Assembly: GCA_963712305.1 (NCBI GenBank)
Contig: CAVQHI010000001.1
Coordinates: 1,612,001 to 1,676,000, forward strand
DNA length: 64,000 bases
Direction of reading: 5' to 3'
From: DATFNI01 sp963712305
Lineage (GTDB): Bacteria; Bacteroidota; Rhodothermia; Balneolales; DATFMH01
The notes under the pieces are model-generated. The model did not search any database. It was not told where the DNA came from and saw only the letters and a program-made list of their open reading frames with translations. Shown here piece by piece: positions 35,023 through 43,285 of this stretch (position 1 is the first letter of the stretch; each line of letters starts with the position of its first letter). A program made the position numbers and the translations under genes.

Positions 35023-35655
35023 TCAGCGTCTGTTTAGGGTGAACCGAACATTAATCATGGGCCGGAATCCATTTTTTTGAAATCGGGCAGGTATTATCCC
35101 GATTGTTACATCGACCGGAACCGGAACACGTTTCCAACGCGGCGAGTGAGTAGCTGCACCGATAATCAAACCGGAAATCCCTCCCAAAAAACCACCGACT
35201 AAAGCTCCTAATTCAGTTGACTGTTTCCGCCCCAGGGGATTAACAATACACCCATAATTTTTTGTTTTTACGCACGAAGAATAAGATCCATCTGCTATCA
35301 AACCACCGATCAAAGCACCAACAGTTATTCCCAAAGCAGTTCCTTCCAAAGCGTGCGATCTCCTGCCCTTTGCAACCTGCAGTTTTCGAATGGAATTGTA
35401 TGGAATATCATTGACATTTCCTTTTGAAAGTACTTGTAAAGATTTGGATGAAAATGAGATTACACTACCGTATAGTACATTATCACCAGTGAGTGATGAA
35501 CTAATCCGGATTCGATCACCTTTCGATATCCCTGCGATTTGAGCCGATACCGGAATAATTTGTATGCTGATCGTTCCAATAAAAACGATAGAAATAACAA
35601 GCATTTTTGCAAAGATATATTGGATAAAAAGATTGTAGATATTCGATTTTTCCAT
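35023..35655 (-). CDS. Exported protein with a glycine-zipper region, unknown
   Basis: A 210-residue protein with a signal peptide (about 1-39, ending PVSAQ) and a GGAAGAGG ribosome site. Residues 43-90 form a small beta domain (GDRIRISSSL, LYGSVISFSSKSLQVLS). A Gly-rich, membrane-like pair of segments follows (GTALGITVGALIGGLIADG and GALVGGFLGGISGLIIGAA). The C-terminus is a basic strand ending RFTLNRR. Proteins of this design are common in Bacteroidota and annotated as hypothetical. Outer-membrane or periplasmic location is likely. Confidence 0.72.
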   Translation of the reverse strand: MEKSNIYNLFIQYIFAKMLVISIVFIGTISIQIIPVSAQIAGISKGDRIRISSSLTGDNVLYGSVISFSSKSLQVLSKGNVNDIPYNSIRKLQVAKGRRSHALEGTALGITVGALIGGLIADGSYSSCVKTKNYGCIVNPLGRKQSTELGALVGGFLGGISGLIIGAATHSPRWKRVPVPVDVTIGIIPARFQKNGFRPMINVRFTLNRR

Positions 35656-35834
35656 ATTAACCTCTTCCTTTTTTTTGAGGAATTCATCATCGCCTCACAA
35701 TAGAAGAATAGCTGAAGGAGGAGTGAGAGATGGGACAAAAAACGGGGATAATTCAGACCGATAGATTGTCCACGATACAGGCAGATGCCAATTTTATGGA
35801 TCTCAGGATCAGCAAGAATGGTGTTAGAACCAGT

Positions 35835-35866
35835 AAACCTGCCGGGTTTTGATACCCGGCAGGTTT
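35835..35866. terminator. Hairpin downstream of the beta-helix lipoprotein gene
   Basis: Perfect 12-bp stem AAACCTGCCGGG (35835-35846) and CCCGGCAGGTTT (35855-35866) with an eight-base loop. It lies just past the 3' end of the minus-strand gene at 35892 and upstream of the next minus-strand gene. Confidence 0.75.
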
Positions 35867-35891
35867 AAAAGAGTAAAGATTTGATGCCGGT

Positions 35892-37208
35892 CTATTTGGA
35901 TAATCCCGGCTTCATACAATTGGGAAGTTGTTCGGGAATGCTTGTTTCGTATGTGTTTTTCCACCAGCAGTTGTCCGATCCGCTTCCATCCCAGAAAAGA
36001 TCCCCATTTACTGAATCTAACGGTGGTGGCAGATCCGGCGGATTGGTTCCATTATTCAACACTTTATTCAACCGGACCTTCACATCATCAGGATTTGGTT
36101 CTATACCGGCAAAGGCTTCGGGCGGAAATCCGGATAAGGCTGCAAGCAATAATGTGCTGCCTACACCGATTCCCACAAAATCATTTCCGACTACTGTATT
36201 CCCGCTCACGTTAACTTTGTTCGCGCCAACAACAATTATTCCTGATCCTTTGGGAATAAAGCCAGCTAATTCGCCCGGCGAGGCAAAGTTTTCATGATTG
36301 TTTTCCTGAACCAGGTTGTTTCTCACCCATGTCTTTTCTGATTCAAGAATTGTGATATAATTACTGGGTGGAAGCAGATCAACCAATATCCCGACTGAGT
36401 TGTCTGTACTCGTATTTTTCGCTGCAATGATATTGGTACTGTTTTCGATCTCGAATCCCACCACGTTCGCGTATGCCTTGTTATCAAGCATCACCACGTC
36501 CTCTGCCTGACCAATATAGATACCGGTATCCTTCGATCCTGTGGCACTGCATTGATAGACCACACCCTGAGAAGAATAAACGGGATACACGCCATACTCC
36601 CCGTTATTAACAGCCGTGACTCTTGCAATGAAAAAGTTTTTCGTGTGCACTGCAAGGATACCATTGTCTTCGAAATCGCGGATCTCCACATTGTACAAAC
36701 TGAACCCGGTCAATGTTTCCTCACCATCAGCCGGCTTCACAAAGATCCCGTTGCTCTTACTGTCGGTCCCACCTGGATTTTGAATGACCACACGCTTTCC
36801 CATCGGACCTTTCAATCCAATCAGTCTCAGACCGGGTGTGGTTATCATTACCGATTCTTTGTAAACACCGGGCTGGATCAAGATAGTGGATCCTGGGCCG
36901 GCATCGTCAACGACTGACTGAATTGATTCTCCGGTGTGTACTATGAAAACATGTCGTTCCTGAAACGCTGCATCAGAACGCACGGAAGGAAGAGTCAGCT
37001 TTTGAAAATCAGCAATCTTTGCCTCAGCAAGAGTCATTTGGTTACTGATTTTTTCATCAATGGCTTGAACCTTTGTCGAGGATTCGATTATAGATGTATC
37101 GTTGTTAAAATTAACAACAGGCTCATCTTTACAACCAGCAAGTATGAATGCGGTTACCGATACAATGACATATAAATAGCCACTGAATCGTTGATATTTT
37201 GCTCTCAT
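35892..37208 (-). CDS. Right-handed beta-helix lipoprotein (NosD/PbH1-like)
   Basis: A 438-residue lipoprotein (lipobox ILAGC, Cys near 25; perfect AGAAGGAGATATC upstream). A charged linker is followed from about 95 by parallel beta-helix rungs: GSTILIQPGVYKESVMITTPGLRLIGL, then repeated N-x-x-G-I/V turns (VEIRDFEDNGILAVHTKNFFIARVTAVNNGEYGVY, AEDVVMLDNKAYANVVGFEIENSTNI). Many such proteins are polysaccharide lyases, NosD-like factors or surface proteins. No catalytic triad can be assigned from sequence alone. The C-terminus has a Trp/Cys-rich GSGSDNCWWKNTYETS tail seen in similar secreted beta-helix proteins. Confidence 0.88.
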   Translation of the reverse strand: MRAKYQRFSGYLYVIVSVTAFILAGCKDEPVVNFNNDTSIIESSTKVQAIDEKISNQMTLAEAKIADFQKLTLPSVRSDAAFQERHVFIVHTGESIQSVVDDAGPGSTILIQPGVYKESVMITTPGLRLIGLKGPMGKRVVIQNPGGTDSKSNGIFVKPADGEETLTGFSLYNVEIRDFEDNGILAVHTKNFFIARVTAVNNGEYGVYPVYSSQGVVYQCSATGSKDTGIYIGQAEDVVMLDNKAYANVVGFEIENSTNIIAAKNTSTDNSVGILVDLLPPSNYITILESEKTWVRNNLVQENNHENFASPGELAGFIPKGSGIIVVGANKVNVSGNTVVGNDFVGIGVGSTLLLAALSGFPPEAFAGIEPNPDDVKVRLNKVLNNGTNPPDLPPPLDSVNGDLFWDGSGSDNCWWKNTYETSIPEQLPNCMKPGLSK

Positions 37209-37483
37209 GATATCTCCTTCTGTTTAATGACTATACCTTATGGAATGGCAATGGTACCATTTTGTATACATTACGGTTACAGATCATTCTACTTTCAAAG
37301 CAACCGTAAATAGTTTCTGCGTTTTCACTTCGCATCTACCTGGCCGACTACTTTTATACTCACTTTCCTTTGGAGTATTTTTATAGTGCGACAAAAGAAA
37401 AGATGAAGTAAACAAGAGAGATAAATGAGACAAATCAGGGGGACAAATCAGACCTGGGTCAAATACGTTACCTGAACTTCTAT
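37209..37483. other. Intergenic region before the beta-helix gene
   Basis: Contains the upstream region of the minus-strand beta-helix gene and no coding sequence. Apart from the adjacent REP palindrome (37484-37554) I see no structure. Confidence 0.4.
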
Positions 37484-37554
37484 GGTCCAAGTTGCAAACT
37501 TGAACCAGTTGGGGAATAAAAAAACAACGCTGGTTCAAGTTTATAACTTGGACC
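37484..37554. repeat. REP-like palindrome downstream of the RAYT gene
   Basis: Arms at 37484-37508 and 37530-37554 are inverted with 2 mismatches in 25 (arm start GGTCCAAGTT, arm end ACTTGAACCAG). The loop reads TTGGGGAATAAAAAAACAACG. Each arm is itself partly self-complementary (CAAGTT..AACTTG). A second copy in the same orientation lies on the other side of the transposase gene. Confidence 0.9.
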
Positions 37555-37574
37555 AACACACCACATCTCACCAT

Positions 37575-38123
37575 TCACTCAATCAATTCAAGCTTCAGCA
37601 TTCCCGGCAAACCGGAATATTGTTTAGCACTGCTGTATAGCCAATCCTCTGGTTTTTCAACAAATCCAGCTTTTACCGGATTCATATGAAGATACTTCAA
37701 TCGTTGATCGATCATTTTATTATTTCCTAATTCCACAGGATGGTTGTGCTGCTGCCATACCTGCCAGGTTTTGTTATTGGAATTCCTTTTACCGGCTCTG
37801 CTGAACATCCTCAAAAACCACCCTTTCCTGCTCTCATGTGGATTGTTTAGAATTTGTTCTAATAACCTTTTAGAAGTGAATTTCTTCATGTCCCTCAGGA
37901 TATCGGGAAGGTCATTTATCTCTGAACGTATAATCAAATGCACGTGACTGGTCATAATACACCATGCATTGAGTATGAGTCCTTTGTGCTCAATACAATA
38001 GGAAAGACTATCTGCTATGATATCGAAATAGATTCTTCTCGTGAACAGGTCTATCCAATGTACGGTCGCATAACTGATAAAGTAGGGACACTTCGAGTCA
38101 TGGAATTTATATTTCCGGCTCAT
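37575..38123 (-). CDS. REP-associated tyrosine transposase (RAYT, TnpA_REP)
   Basis: A 182-residue Y1-type HUH enzyme of the IS200-related RAYT family. The HUH pair is in MTSHVHLIIRS and the nucleophilic Tyr in RLKYLHMNPVKAGFVEKPEDWLYSSA, the diagnostic RAYT block. The start at 38123 is preceded by GAGAG; an upstream TTG at 38129 is also in frame. RAYTs are host-fixed single copies that process REP palindromes at single-stranded stages. This one is bracketed by two palindromes of one family, in agreement. It appears intact. Confidence 0.92.
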   Translation of the reverse strand: MSRKYKFHDSKCPYFISYATVHWIDLFTRRIYFDIIADSLSYCIEHKGLILNAWCIMTSHVHLIIRSEINDLPDILRDMKKFTSKRLLEQILNNPHESRKGWFLRMFSRAGKRNSNNKTWQVWQQHNHPVELGNNKMIDQRLKYLHMNPVKAGFVEKPEDWLYSSAKQYSGLPGMLKLELIE

Positions 38124-38194
38124 ATACAACTCTCAATTGATGAATGTCTGCTTCTATTGAGTATAGTTATTTTTGAAGACAGAAGTTATTGTAT

Positions 38195-38282
38195 GGTCCA
38201 AGTTGTAAACTTGAACCAGTTGGGTGCAAATTTGAACCAGTCTGAAATAAAACAACGCTGGTTCAAGTTTGTAACTTGGACC
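38195..38282. repeat. REP-like palindrome upstream of the RAYT gene
   Basis: Arms at 38195-38219 and 38258-38282, same arm sequence as the 37484-37554 copy and in the same orientation, with a longer loop that holds an extra TTTGAACCAG partial arm (38231-38240). With the other copy it brackets the transposase gene. Confidence 0.9.
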
Positions 38283-38414
38283 AGCATCGTCAGTAATTGT
38301 TGATACTATTCTTACTACTTGCCCTCATCAATTGAATATGTGATTTTGCGGTACTGTTTTTTTCACAGTTAGTTGTTATTCTGTCACGTCCTATTCAATT
38401 AACTCTACAGACCG

Positions 38415-40727
38415 ATGATTCGTAAACGAGCTTCCATCCTTTTCGCTTTTTTAATTGCCATTCCTTCACTCCTTATTGCAGGGATTCATAATAATGAACA
38501 AAGGCCGACCTCAACCGATACTTCGTTGGTGGATTTCGTGAATCCCTTCGTTGGCACAGAGGGCGCCGGCAACACATTCCCGGGCCCCTCCACTCCATTC
38601 GGTATGGTACAGATTGGTCCGGATACGGATGATTCACTCTGGGCCACGGCATCGGGATATGAATATTCAGACAAATCGATCATCGGCTTCAGCATGACTC
38701 ACCTATCAGGGACCGGTATCCCGGATCTTGGTGATTTCCTGTTTATGCCATCAATCGGTCGACCAAAACTCGTTGAAGGGACAAAAAAGAATCCCGATGG
38801 CGGCTATCGCCAACGTTACTCACATAACGATGAGCAGGCATCGGTTGGTTACTACCAGGTAAAACTCCAGGATTCAGGTATCAATGTAGAACTGACGTGT
38901 GCTGACCGGGCCGGATTGATGCGCTACACATTCCCGGCATCGGATAGCGCGTTTGTACTCACCGATCTCAAGCATGTGTTATGGTGGAATACAGTCTGGT
39001 CACATATCCGTGTTCTGAATGACTCGACGATAATCGGTTTCCACCTCGTCCATGGCTGGGCAAAAGAGCGCTATCTCTACTTTGCTGCCCGTTATTCCAA
39101 GCCGTTCGATCATTTCCGCATCATGGATGACGGGAAACCTGTGATTTATAATACCTATCGTTTCCGGAGCGAAAAGGAAGCTGTTGGTAAGAACATAAAA
39201 TTCCTGGCGCAATACAAGACGCACGCCAATGAGCAGATCATGATCAAAGTGGGCATTTCGGCAGTAAGTGCAGAAGATGCCATGAAAAATTTGGATTCCG
39301 AGATTCCCGATTGGAATTTCAACAAGGTCAGAAAGGAAACCAGTGACAAGTGGGAAAAGCAATTAGCCAAAATTCGAATAGATGGCACACAAGATCAGAA
39401 GAAAACTTTTTACACCTCACTCTATCACTCTTTCCTCACACCGAATCTCTACGAGGATAACAACGGAAAATACAGGGGGCTCGACTGGGATGTCCACACA
39501 GCCAAAAATTTCACCAACTATACGATTTTTTCACTTTGGGATACCTTCCGCGCCGAGCACCCGCTGCTTGCACTGGTTCAGTCAAAACGGGATGCCGACA
39601 TGGTCAACTCAATGCTGGCCCATTACGACCAAAGTGTGGAACATCTGCTTCCTGTTTGGTCGCTGCAAGGTAATGAGACTTGGTGTATGATCGGTTATCA
39701 CGCCGTTCCCGTAATTGTCGATGCTTACATGAAAGGTGTCAATGGATTTGATCCGGAGCGGGCATATGAAGCCATCAAGACTACTGCGATGAACCCGAAT
39801 TATGATCATGTGGCTACCTATGCAAAACTGGGTTATGTACCTGATGACAAGGAAAACGAATCGGTATCAAAAACACTGGAATATGCCTACGACGACTGGT
39901 GTATTGCACAGATGGCCAAAGCTCTCGGTAAGAAAGACGATTATCACTATTTCATGAAACGGGCTGAAAGCTTTAAGAACCTGTTCGATCCTACTTATGG
40001 CTTGATGCGAGGCAAGGATTCCAAAGGACACTGGCATACTCCATTTCATCCACACGAATATGTTGAAGGCGGCGATATCACCGAAGGTACAAGCTGGCAG
40101 TACAGCTGGTTTGTTCCTCAGGATGTTCCGGGCCTGATCAAGCTTATGGGCGGCAAGAAGCGGTTTACTCAGAAACTCGACTCCCTATTTACTATGAAAC
40201 CGGGTACGGTTGCCAACGGAGATACGCTCGACATCACCGGGCTGATCGGTGAATACGCGCATGGTAACGAACCGAGTCATCACATCGCCTTTTTGTACAG
40301 CTATGCCGGTCAGCCATGGAAAACCCAGATGCGCATCCATCAAATCGTAAAACTTATGTATGGCGACAAGCCGAACTCACTGAAAGGAAATGACGATTGT
40401 GGACAAATGTCGGCCTGGTATATCTTCAACACGATGGGATTCTACCCGGTCTGTCCCGGAAGCAATTATTATGTAATCGGAAGCCCGCTGGTAAATAAGG
40501 CGGTGATGCATCTCTCAAACGGCAAGGATTTTACGATGATTGCCCAAAATCAGTCACCTAAAAATGTTTATATCCAGTCGGCAATATTGAATGGCAAGAA
40601 ATGGAACAGTCCTTTTCTACCCTATGATCAAATAAAAAGTGGCGGAAAAATTGTGTTCAAAATGGGACCGAAGCCAAATAAAAAATGGGGTATGGATGAA
40701 ACTATTCCAACTCAGACAAAGCCGTGA
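38415..40727 (+). CDS. GH92 family alpha-mannosidase
   Basis: A 770-residue secreted glycoside hydrolase. The signal peptide ends around residue 24. GH92 landmarks: VDFVNPFVGTEGAGNTFPG.STPFGM at the N-terminal beta-sandwich, WDTFRAEHPLLALV at the start of the (alpha/alpha)6 barrel, GNEPSHHIAFLY, and GNDDCGQMSAWYIFNTMGFYPV near the C-terminus. GH92 enzymes are Ca2+-dependent exo-alpha-mannosidases (1,2-, 1,3- or 1,4-linked) acting on N-glycans or yeast mannan. It lies 5-12 kb from the SusC/SusD system but on the other strand, and its stop is followed by a REP half copy. Confidence 0.95.
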   Translation: MIRKRASILFAFLIAIPSLLIAGIHNNEQRPTSTDTSLVDFVNPFVGTEGAGNTFPGPSTPFGMVQIGPDTDDSLWATASGYEYSDKSIIGFSMTHLSGTGIPDLGDFLFMPSIGRPKLVEGTKKNPDGGYRQRYSHNDEQASVGYYQVKLQDSGINVELTCADRAGLMRYTFPASDSAFVLTDLKHVLWWNTVWSHIRVLNDSTIIGFHLVHGWAKERYLYFAARYSKPFDHFRIMDDGKPVIYNTYRFRSEKEAVGKNIKFLAQYKTHANEQIMIKVGISAVSAEDAMKNLDSEIPDWNFNKVRKETSDKWEKQLAKIRIDGTQDQKKTFYTSLYHSFLTPNLYEDNNGKYRGLDWDVHTAKNFTNYTIFSLWDTFRAEHPLLALVQSKRDADMVNSMLAHYDQSVEHLLPVWSLQGNETWCMIGYHAVPVIVDAYMKGVNGFDPERAYEAIKTTAMNPNYDHVATYAKLGYVPDDKENESVSKTLEYAYDDWCIAQMAKALGKKDDYHYFMKRAESFKNLFDPTYGLMRGKDSKGHWHTPFHPHEYVEGGDITEGTSWQYSWFVPQDVPGLIKLMGGKKRFTQKLDSLFTMKPGTVANGDTLDITGLIGEYAHGNEPSHHIAFLYSYAGQPWKTQMRIHQIVKLMYGDKPNSLKGNDDCGQMSAWYIFNTMGFYPVCPGSNYYVIGSPLVNKAVMHLSNGKDFTMIAQNQSPKNVYIQSAILNGKKWNSPFLPYDQIKSGGKIVFKMGPKPNKKWGMDETIPTQTKP

Positions 40728-40747
40728 ATTAACTTATGAAAGGAACT

Positions 40748-40772
40748 GGTCCAAGTTACAAACTTGAACCAG
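40748..40772. repeat. REP half-site after the GH92 gene
   Basis: A single arm of the RAYT-linked palindrome (GGTCCAAGTTACAAACTTGA...), 24 of 25 positions matching the arm at 38195. The opposite arm is degenerate (CAACTTGTCCC, 40784-40794). It starts 20 bases after the GH92 stop. Confidence 0.82.
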
Positions 40773-40825
40773 TTTGAGACATACAACTTGTCCCCCAATT
40801 TATCGGGGGGACCGGCACATTGTTA

Positions 40826-41494
40826 CTATACCGACACTTTGGCAGGCGACAGTTGCCTGTAGCGAAAATTGATGATTGCGTTCTTAAACTGTGGAATTCG
40901 GATGATAAATCCAGCAATTAGCAGAACCGCATAGATCTGCCAATCCGCACGCTCCAGGAAGACCAGATGGAGAACGGCAAATGTTCCTGCAGCATAAGCC
41001 GTACGGTGTAGGAACTTCCAGTTTTTCTTCAATTTTCTCATAGACCATTTGTTTGATGTGATTGCCAGAGGAAGCATAATTGCAACAGCAATCAGTCCCA
41101 AAATGAAATTGAATTCATCAAAGAGAAGTGTCAAGCCGCGATCGGCAAGAAAAAATCCAAGATGAAGAAATGCAAACAGGAAAGCGTATAATCCCATCAA
41201 TTTCTTAAGCCTGCTGACTGAACCCCATCCGGTAAGAATAAATATCGGGGTACAACAGAGGGAAAAGATCAACCATTGAATGGCGGACTCGCCTGTTGTG
41301 TGGACAAACCGTTCGAGAGGAGAATGTTCATGATGCATCACAAATCCCTCACGTGGTACTATTTCCTTGATCGATATAGCAGGCCAGCTGCCACTGGAAA
41401 AATCAATACTGAAATCCCCAAGGATTATTATCAAGGTCTGTATTGCGATCATATTAACTAATACCCATAGCCAGTTTCGTTTGAGCCAGGTCAT
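40826..41494 (-). CDS. msrQ: MsrQ/YedZ-like heme-binding membrane protein
   Basis: A 222-residue six-helix membrane protein of the ferric-reductase-like domain family. Helical segments include WLIFSLCCTPIFIL, GLYAFLFAFLHLGFFLADRG and FLHRTAYAAGTFAVLHLVFL, giving the paired heme-ligand His residues (FLHLGF, HRTAYA, VLHLVF). MsrQ passes quinone electrons to the periplasmic methionine sulfoxide reductase MsrP. No msrP gene is adjacent, which is unusual. The N-terminal about 60 residues contain a longer periplasmic loop than in E. coli. A different reductase partner is possible. Confidence 0.82.
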   Translation of the reverse strand: MTWLKRNWLWVLVNMIAIQTLIIILGDFSIDFSSGSWPAISIKEIVPREGFVMHHEHSPLERFVHTTGESAIQWLIFSLCCTPIFILTGWGSVSRLKKLMGLYAFLFAFLHLGFFLADRGLTLLFDEFNFILGLIAVAIMLPLAITSNKWSMRKLKKNWKFLHRTAYAAGTFAVLHLVFLERADWQIYAVLLIAGFIIRIPQFKNAIINFRYRQLSPAKVSV

Positions 41495-41666
41495 ACATAC
41501 CTCCGGGTAATCTGAAGTGTTAGTCGTCTGCCGTATAAGAAAATGGGTTATTTCATTTTGGCAGGATCATCAAAGAGAGTAGTAGTTTTGTTTCAAGTGT
41601 TACTCTTTTGACATTATTCGTAATCGAAACTTGCAGACTCCATGAAAAATAGATGGTATTTGTCGC

Positions 41667-42377
41667 TCAAAGCTTTGTACCAACCGTCGGTTTCAAATGA
41701 TCGATGTACAGCTTTATAAAATGGTCTTTCTTTTTTCGCCGGTACTGCATCACCCAACGCGGATGGGGTAACGGTTCGATGTGTTTGAAAAACTCATACC
41801 GTTCGTTGAGTTTCAGGATATGCTTATAATTGGTACCCTGGCCAAGGCAAAACGATATATCCGGAGAATCAACTATCCTTATTTGTTCCCTGATGGTTTC
41901 AACAATGAACGCTTCTGTGTCTTTCGACAACTGCTTATCATCGTAGTAATTCAAATTCTTGCCATCTCTTGTGAAACCAAGCGGACATACGGCGCTTACA
42001 TAGAAATGATCATAAAATAGTTTTGGACCACCATAGGCATTTACAACTTCGTATACAAACTCAGATGACAGCTCAGGCTTTTTCTCAAAATCATTTGTTA
42101 TACCACAAACTTCCTGAAGCCTTATCGGATCGGTAAAAGGTACACCTGTTACTCCCGCACCAAATCGACCGGGATTGATGCCAAACAGGATTACACGAGG
42201 ACTCGTATCATTGTAATATCGCTGGTAAAAGCGTGCAGCTACTTCTGTTGCTATTTTATCATCAAAAGGATTCATGAGCTCCACCCCACCGGGAAGAGGA
42301 AAAACAGGTTTCAGTTTTTTATAAAACGAAAGAATATTATCTGCTAAGTTTTTACCGTCCATGCTATTACGCTTCAA
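41667..42377 (-). CDS. Uracil-DNA glycosylase superfamily protein (SMUG1-like)
   Basis: A 236-residue protein. The motif-1 region RVILFGINPGRFGAGVTGVPFTDP is typical of bacterial SMUG1-like glycosylases, where the GINPGxFGMxxxGVPF segment binds the base. YVSAVCPLGFTRDGKNLNYYD and the late HPRWVMQYRRKKK (motif 2) agree. It probably removes uracil or related damage from DNA. It is a stand-alone gene in an AT-rich neighbourhood, starting at ATG 42377. Confidence 0.88.
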   Translation of the reverse strand: MKRNSMDGKNLADNILSFYKKLKPVFPLPGGVELMNPFDDKIATEVAARFYQRYYNDTSPRVILFGINPGRFGAGVTGVPFTDPIRLQEVCGITNDFEKKPELSSEFVYEVVNAYGGPKLFYDHFYVSAVCPLGFTRDGKNLNYYDDKQLSKDTEAFIVETIREQIRIVDSPDISFCLGQGTNYKHILKLNERYEFFKHIEPLPHPRWVMQYRRKKKDHFIKLYIDHLKPTVGTKL

Positions 42378-42607
42378 GTATAGATTATATGATGATGATG
42401 CTTACCCAAGATCACAATACAAGTAAAAGAATGACGATTCCATTCCCGGCACGGGCTAAATTTAAACGGACCTTTCAATATATCAATTAACTCGCTGCAC
42501 ATTTAGCGTAATTTCAGTGATTTATCTTTATTTGAAAAGCATTCAAATTATTTTATACTCGATAAAGCAGCCTCAAAGAGACCCCTGATGAATAACGGAG
42601 GATATGG

Positions 42608-43279
42608 ATGAAACCGAATAATACCAGATTTACAAATAATACATCAGTCAAATTTCTGACATCAATAGTCTTTGCATTTTGCTTATTTCATTCTGCGTAT
42701 GCCCAAGAAAAGTGGATCACTATTTTTGATGGAAAGAGTCTCGATGGTTGGGAACATGTTGGTCCCGGAAAATTTGTTCTTCAGGATGGCATATTGAAAA
42801 GTGAAGGCGGCATGGGATTACTATGGTACACAAAGCAGAAATTCGAAAATACCATCGTCCGCGTTGTCTATAAAAATCCCGGAGGGACCAATTCCGGCGT
42901 ATTCATCCGGATACCGGAAAAACCGACAGAACCGTGGATGCCTGTCAATAAAGGATTCGAAGTCCAGATCTACGACAAGGGTGATCCCTATCACCGTACC
43001 GGCGTTTTATATTCACTGACCAAAGCAATGGCCCAACCTGCTCATCCCGATAAGTGGAACACGATGGAAATTACTTTGAAGGGCGACACAACACGGGTAA
43101 CCGTGAATGGTGAGCTGGTCACTGATTTTCACGAAGGCGAATCCGTTCCTCCTAAAAAAGAAACCTGGGAACCTGATCGCGGCCCACGTCCACAATCAGG
43201 CTACATCGGGTTGCAAAATCATTCTGATAACGACATTGTCTATTTCAAGGAAGTCAGTTTTCGTCCGATTGATAAATAA
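42608..43279 (+). CDS. DUF1080 (3-keto-disaccharide hydrolase) family secreted protein
   Basis: A 223-residue exported protein with a signal peptide ending HSAYAQ. The DUF1080 concanavalin-like fold opens with WITIFDGKSLDGWEHVGPGKF and continues through MGLLWYTKQKFENTIVRVVYKNP and GVFIRIPEK. Some members hydrolyse 3-keto-glycosides, but the residues needed cannot be fixed here. It converges on the GH2-like gene, 6 bp apart, and probably takes part in sugar use. SD is GGAGGATATGG. Confidence 0.92.
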   Translation: MKPNNTRFTNNTSVKFLTSIVFAFCLFHSAYAQEKWITIFDGKSLDGWEHVGPGKFVLQDGILKSEGGMGLLWYTKQKFENTIVRVVYKNPGGTNSGVFIRIPEKPTEPWMPVNKGFEVQIYDKGDPYHRTGVLYSLTKAMAQPAHPDKWNTMEITLKGDTTRVTVNGELVTDFHEGESVPPKKETWEPDRGPRPQSGYIGLQNHSDNDIVYFKEVSFRPIDK

Positions 43280-43285
43280 CGGGGA

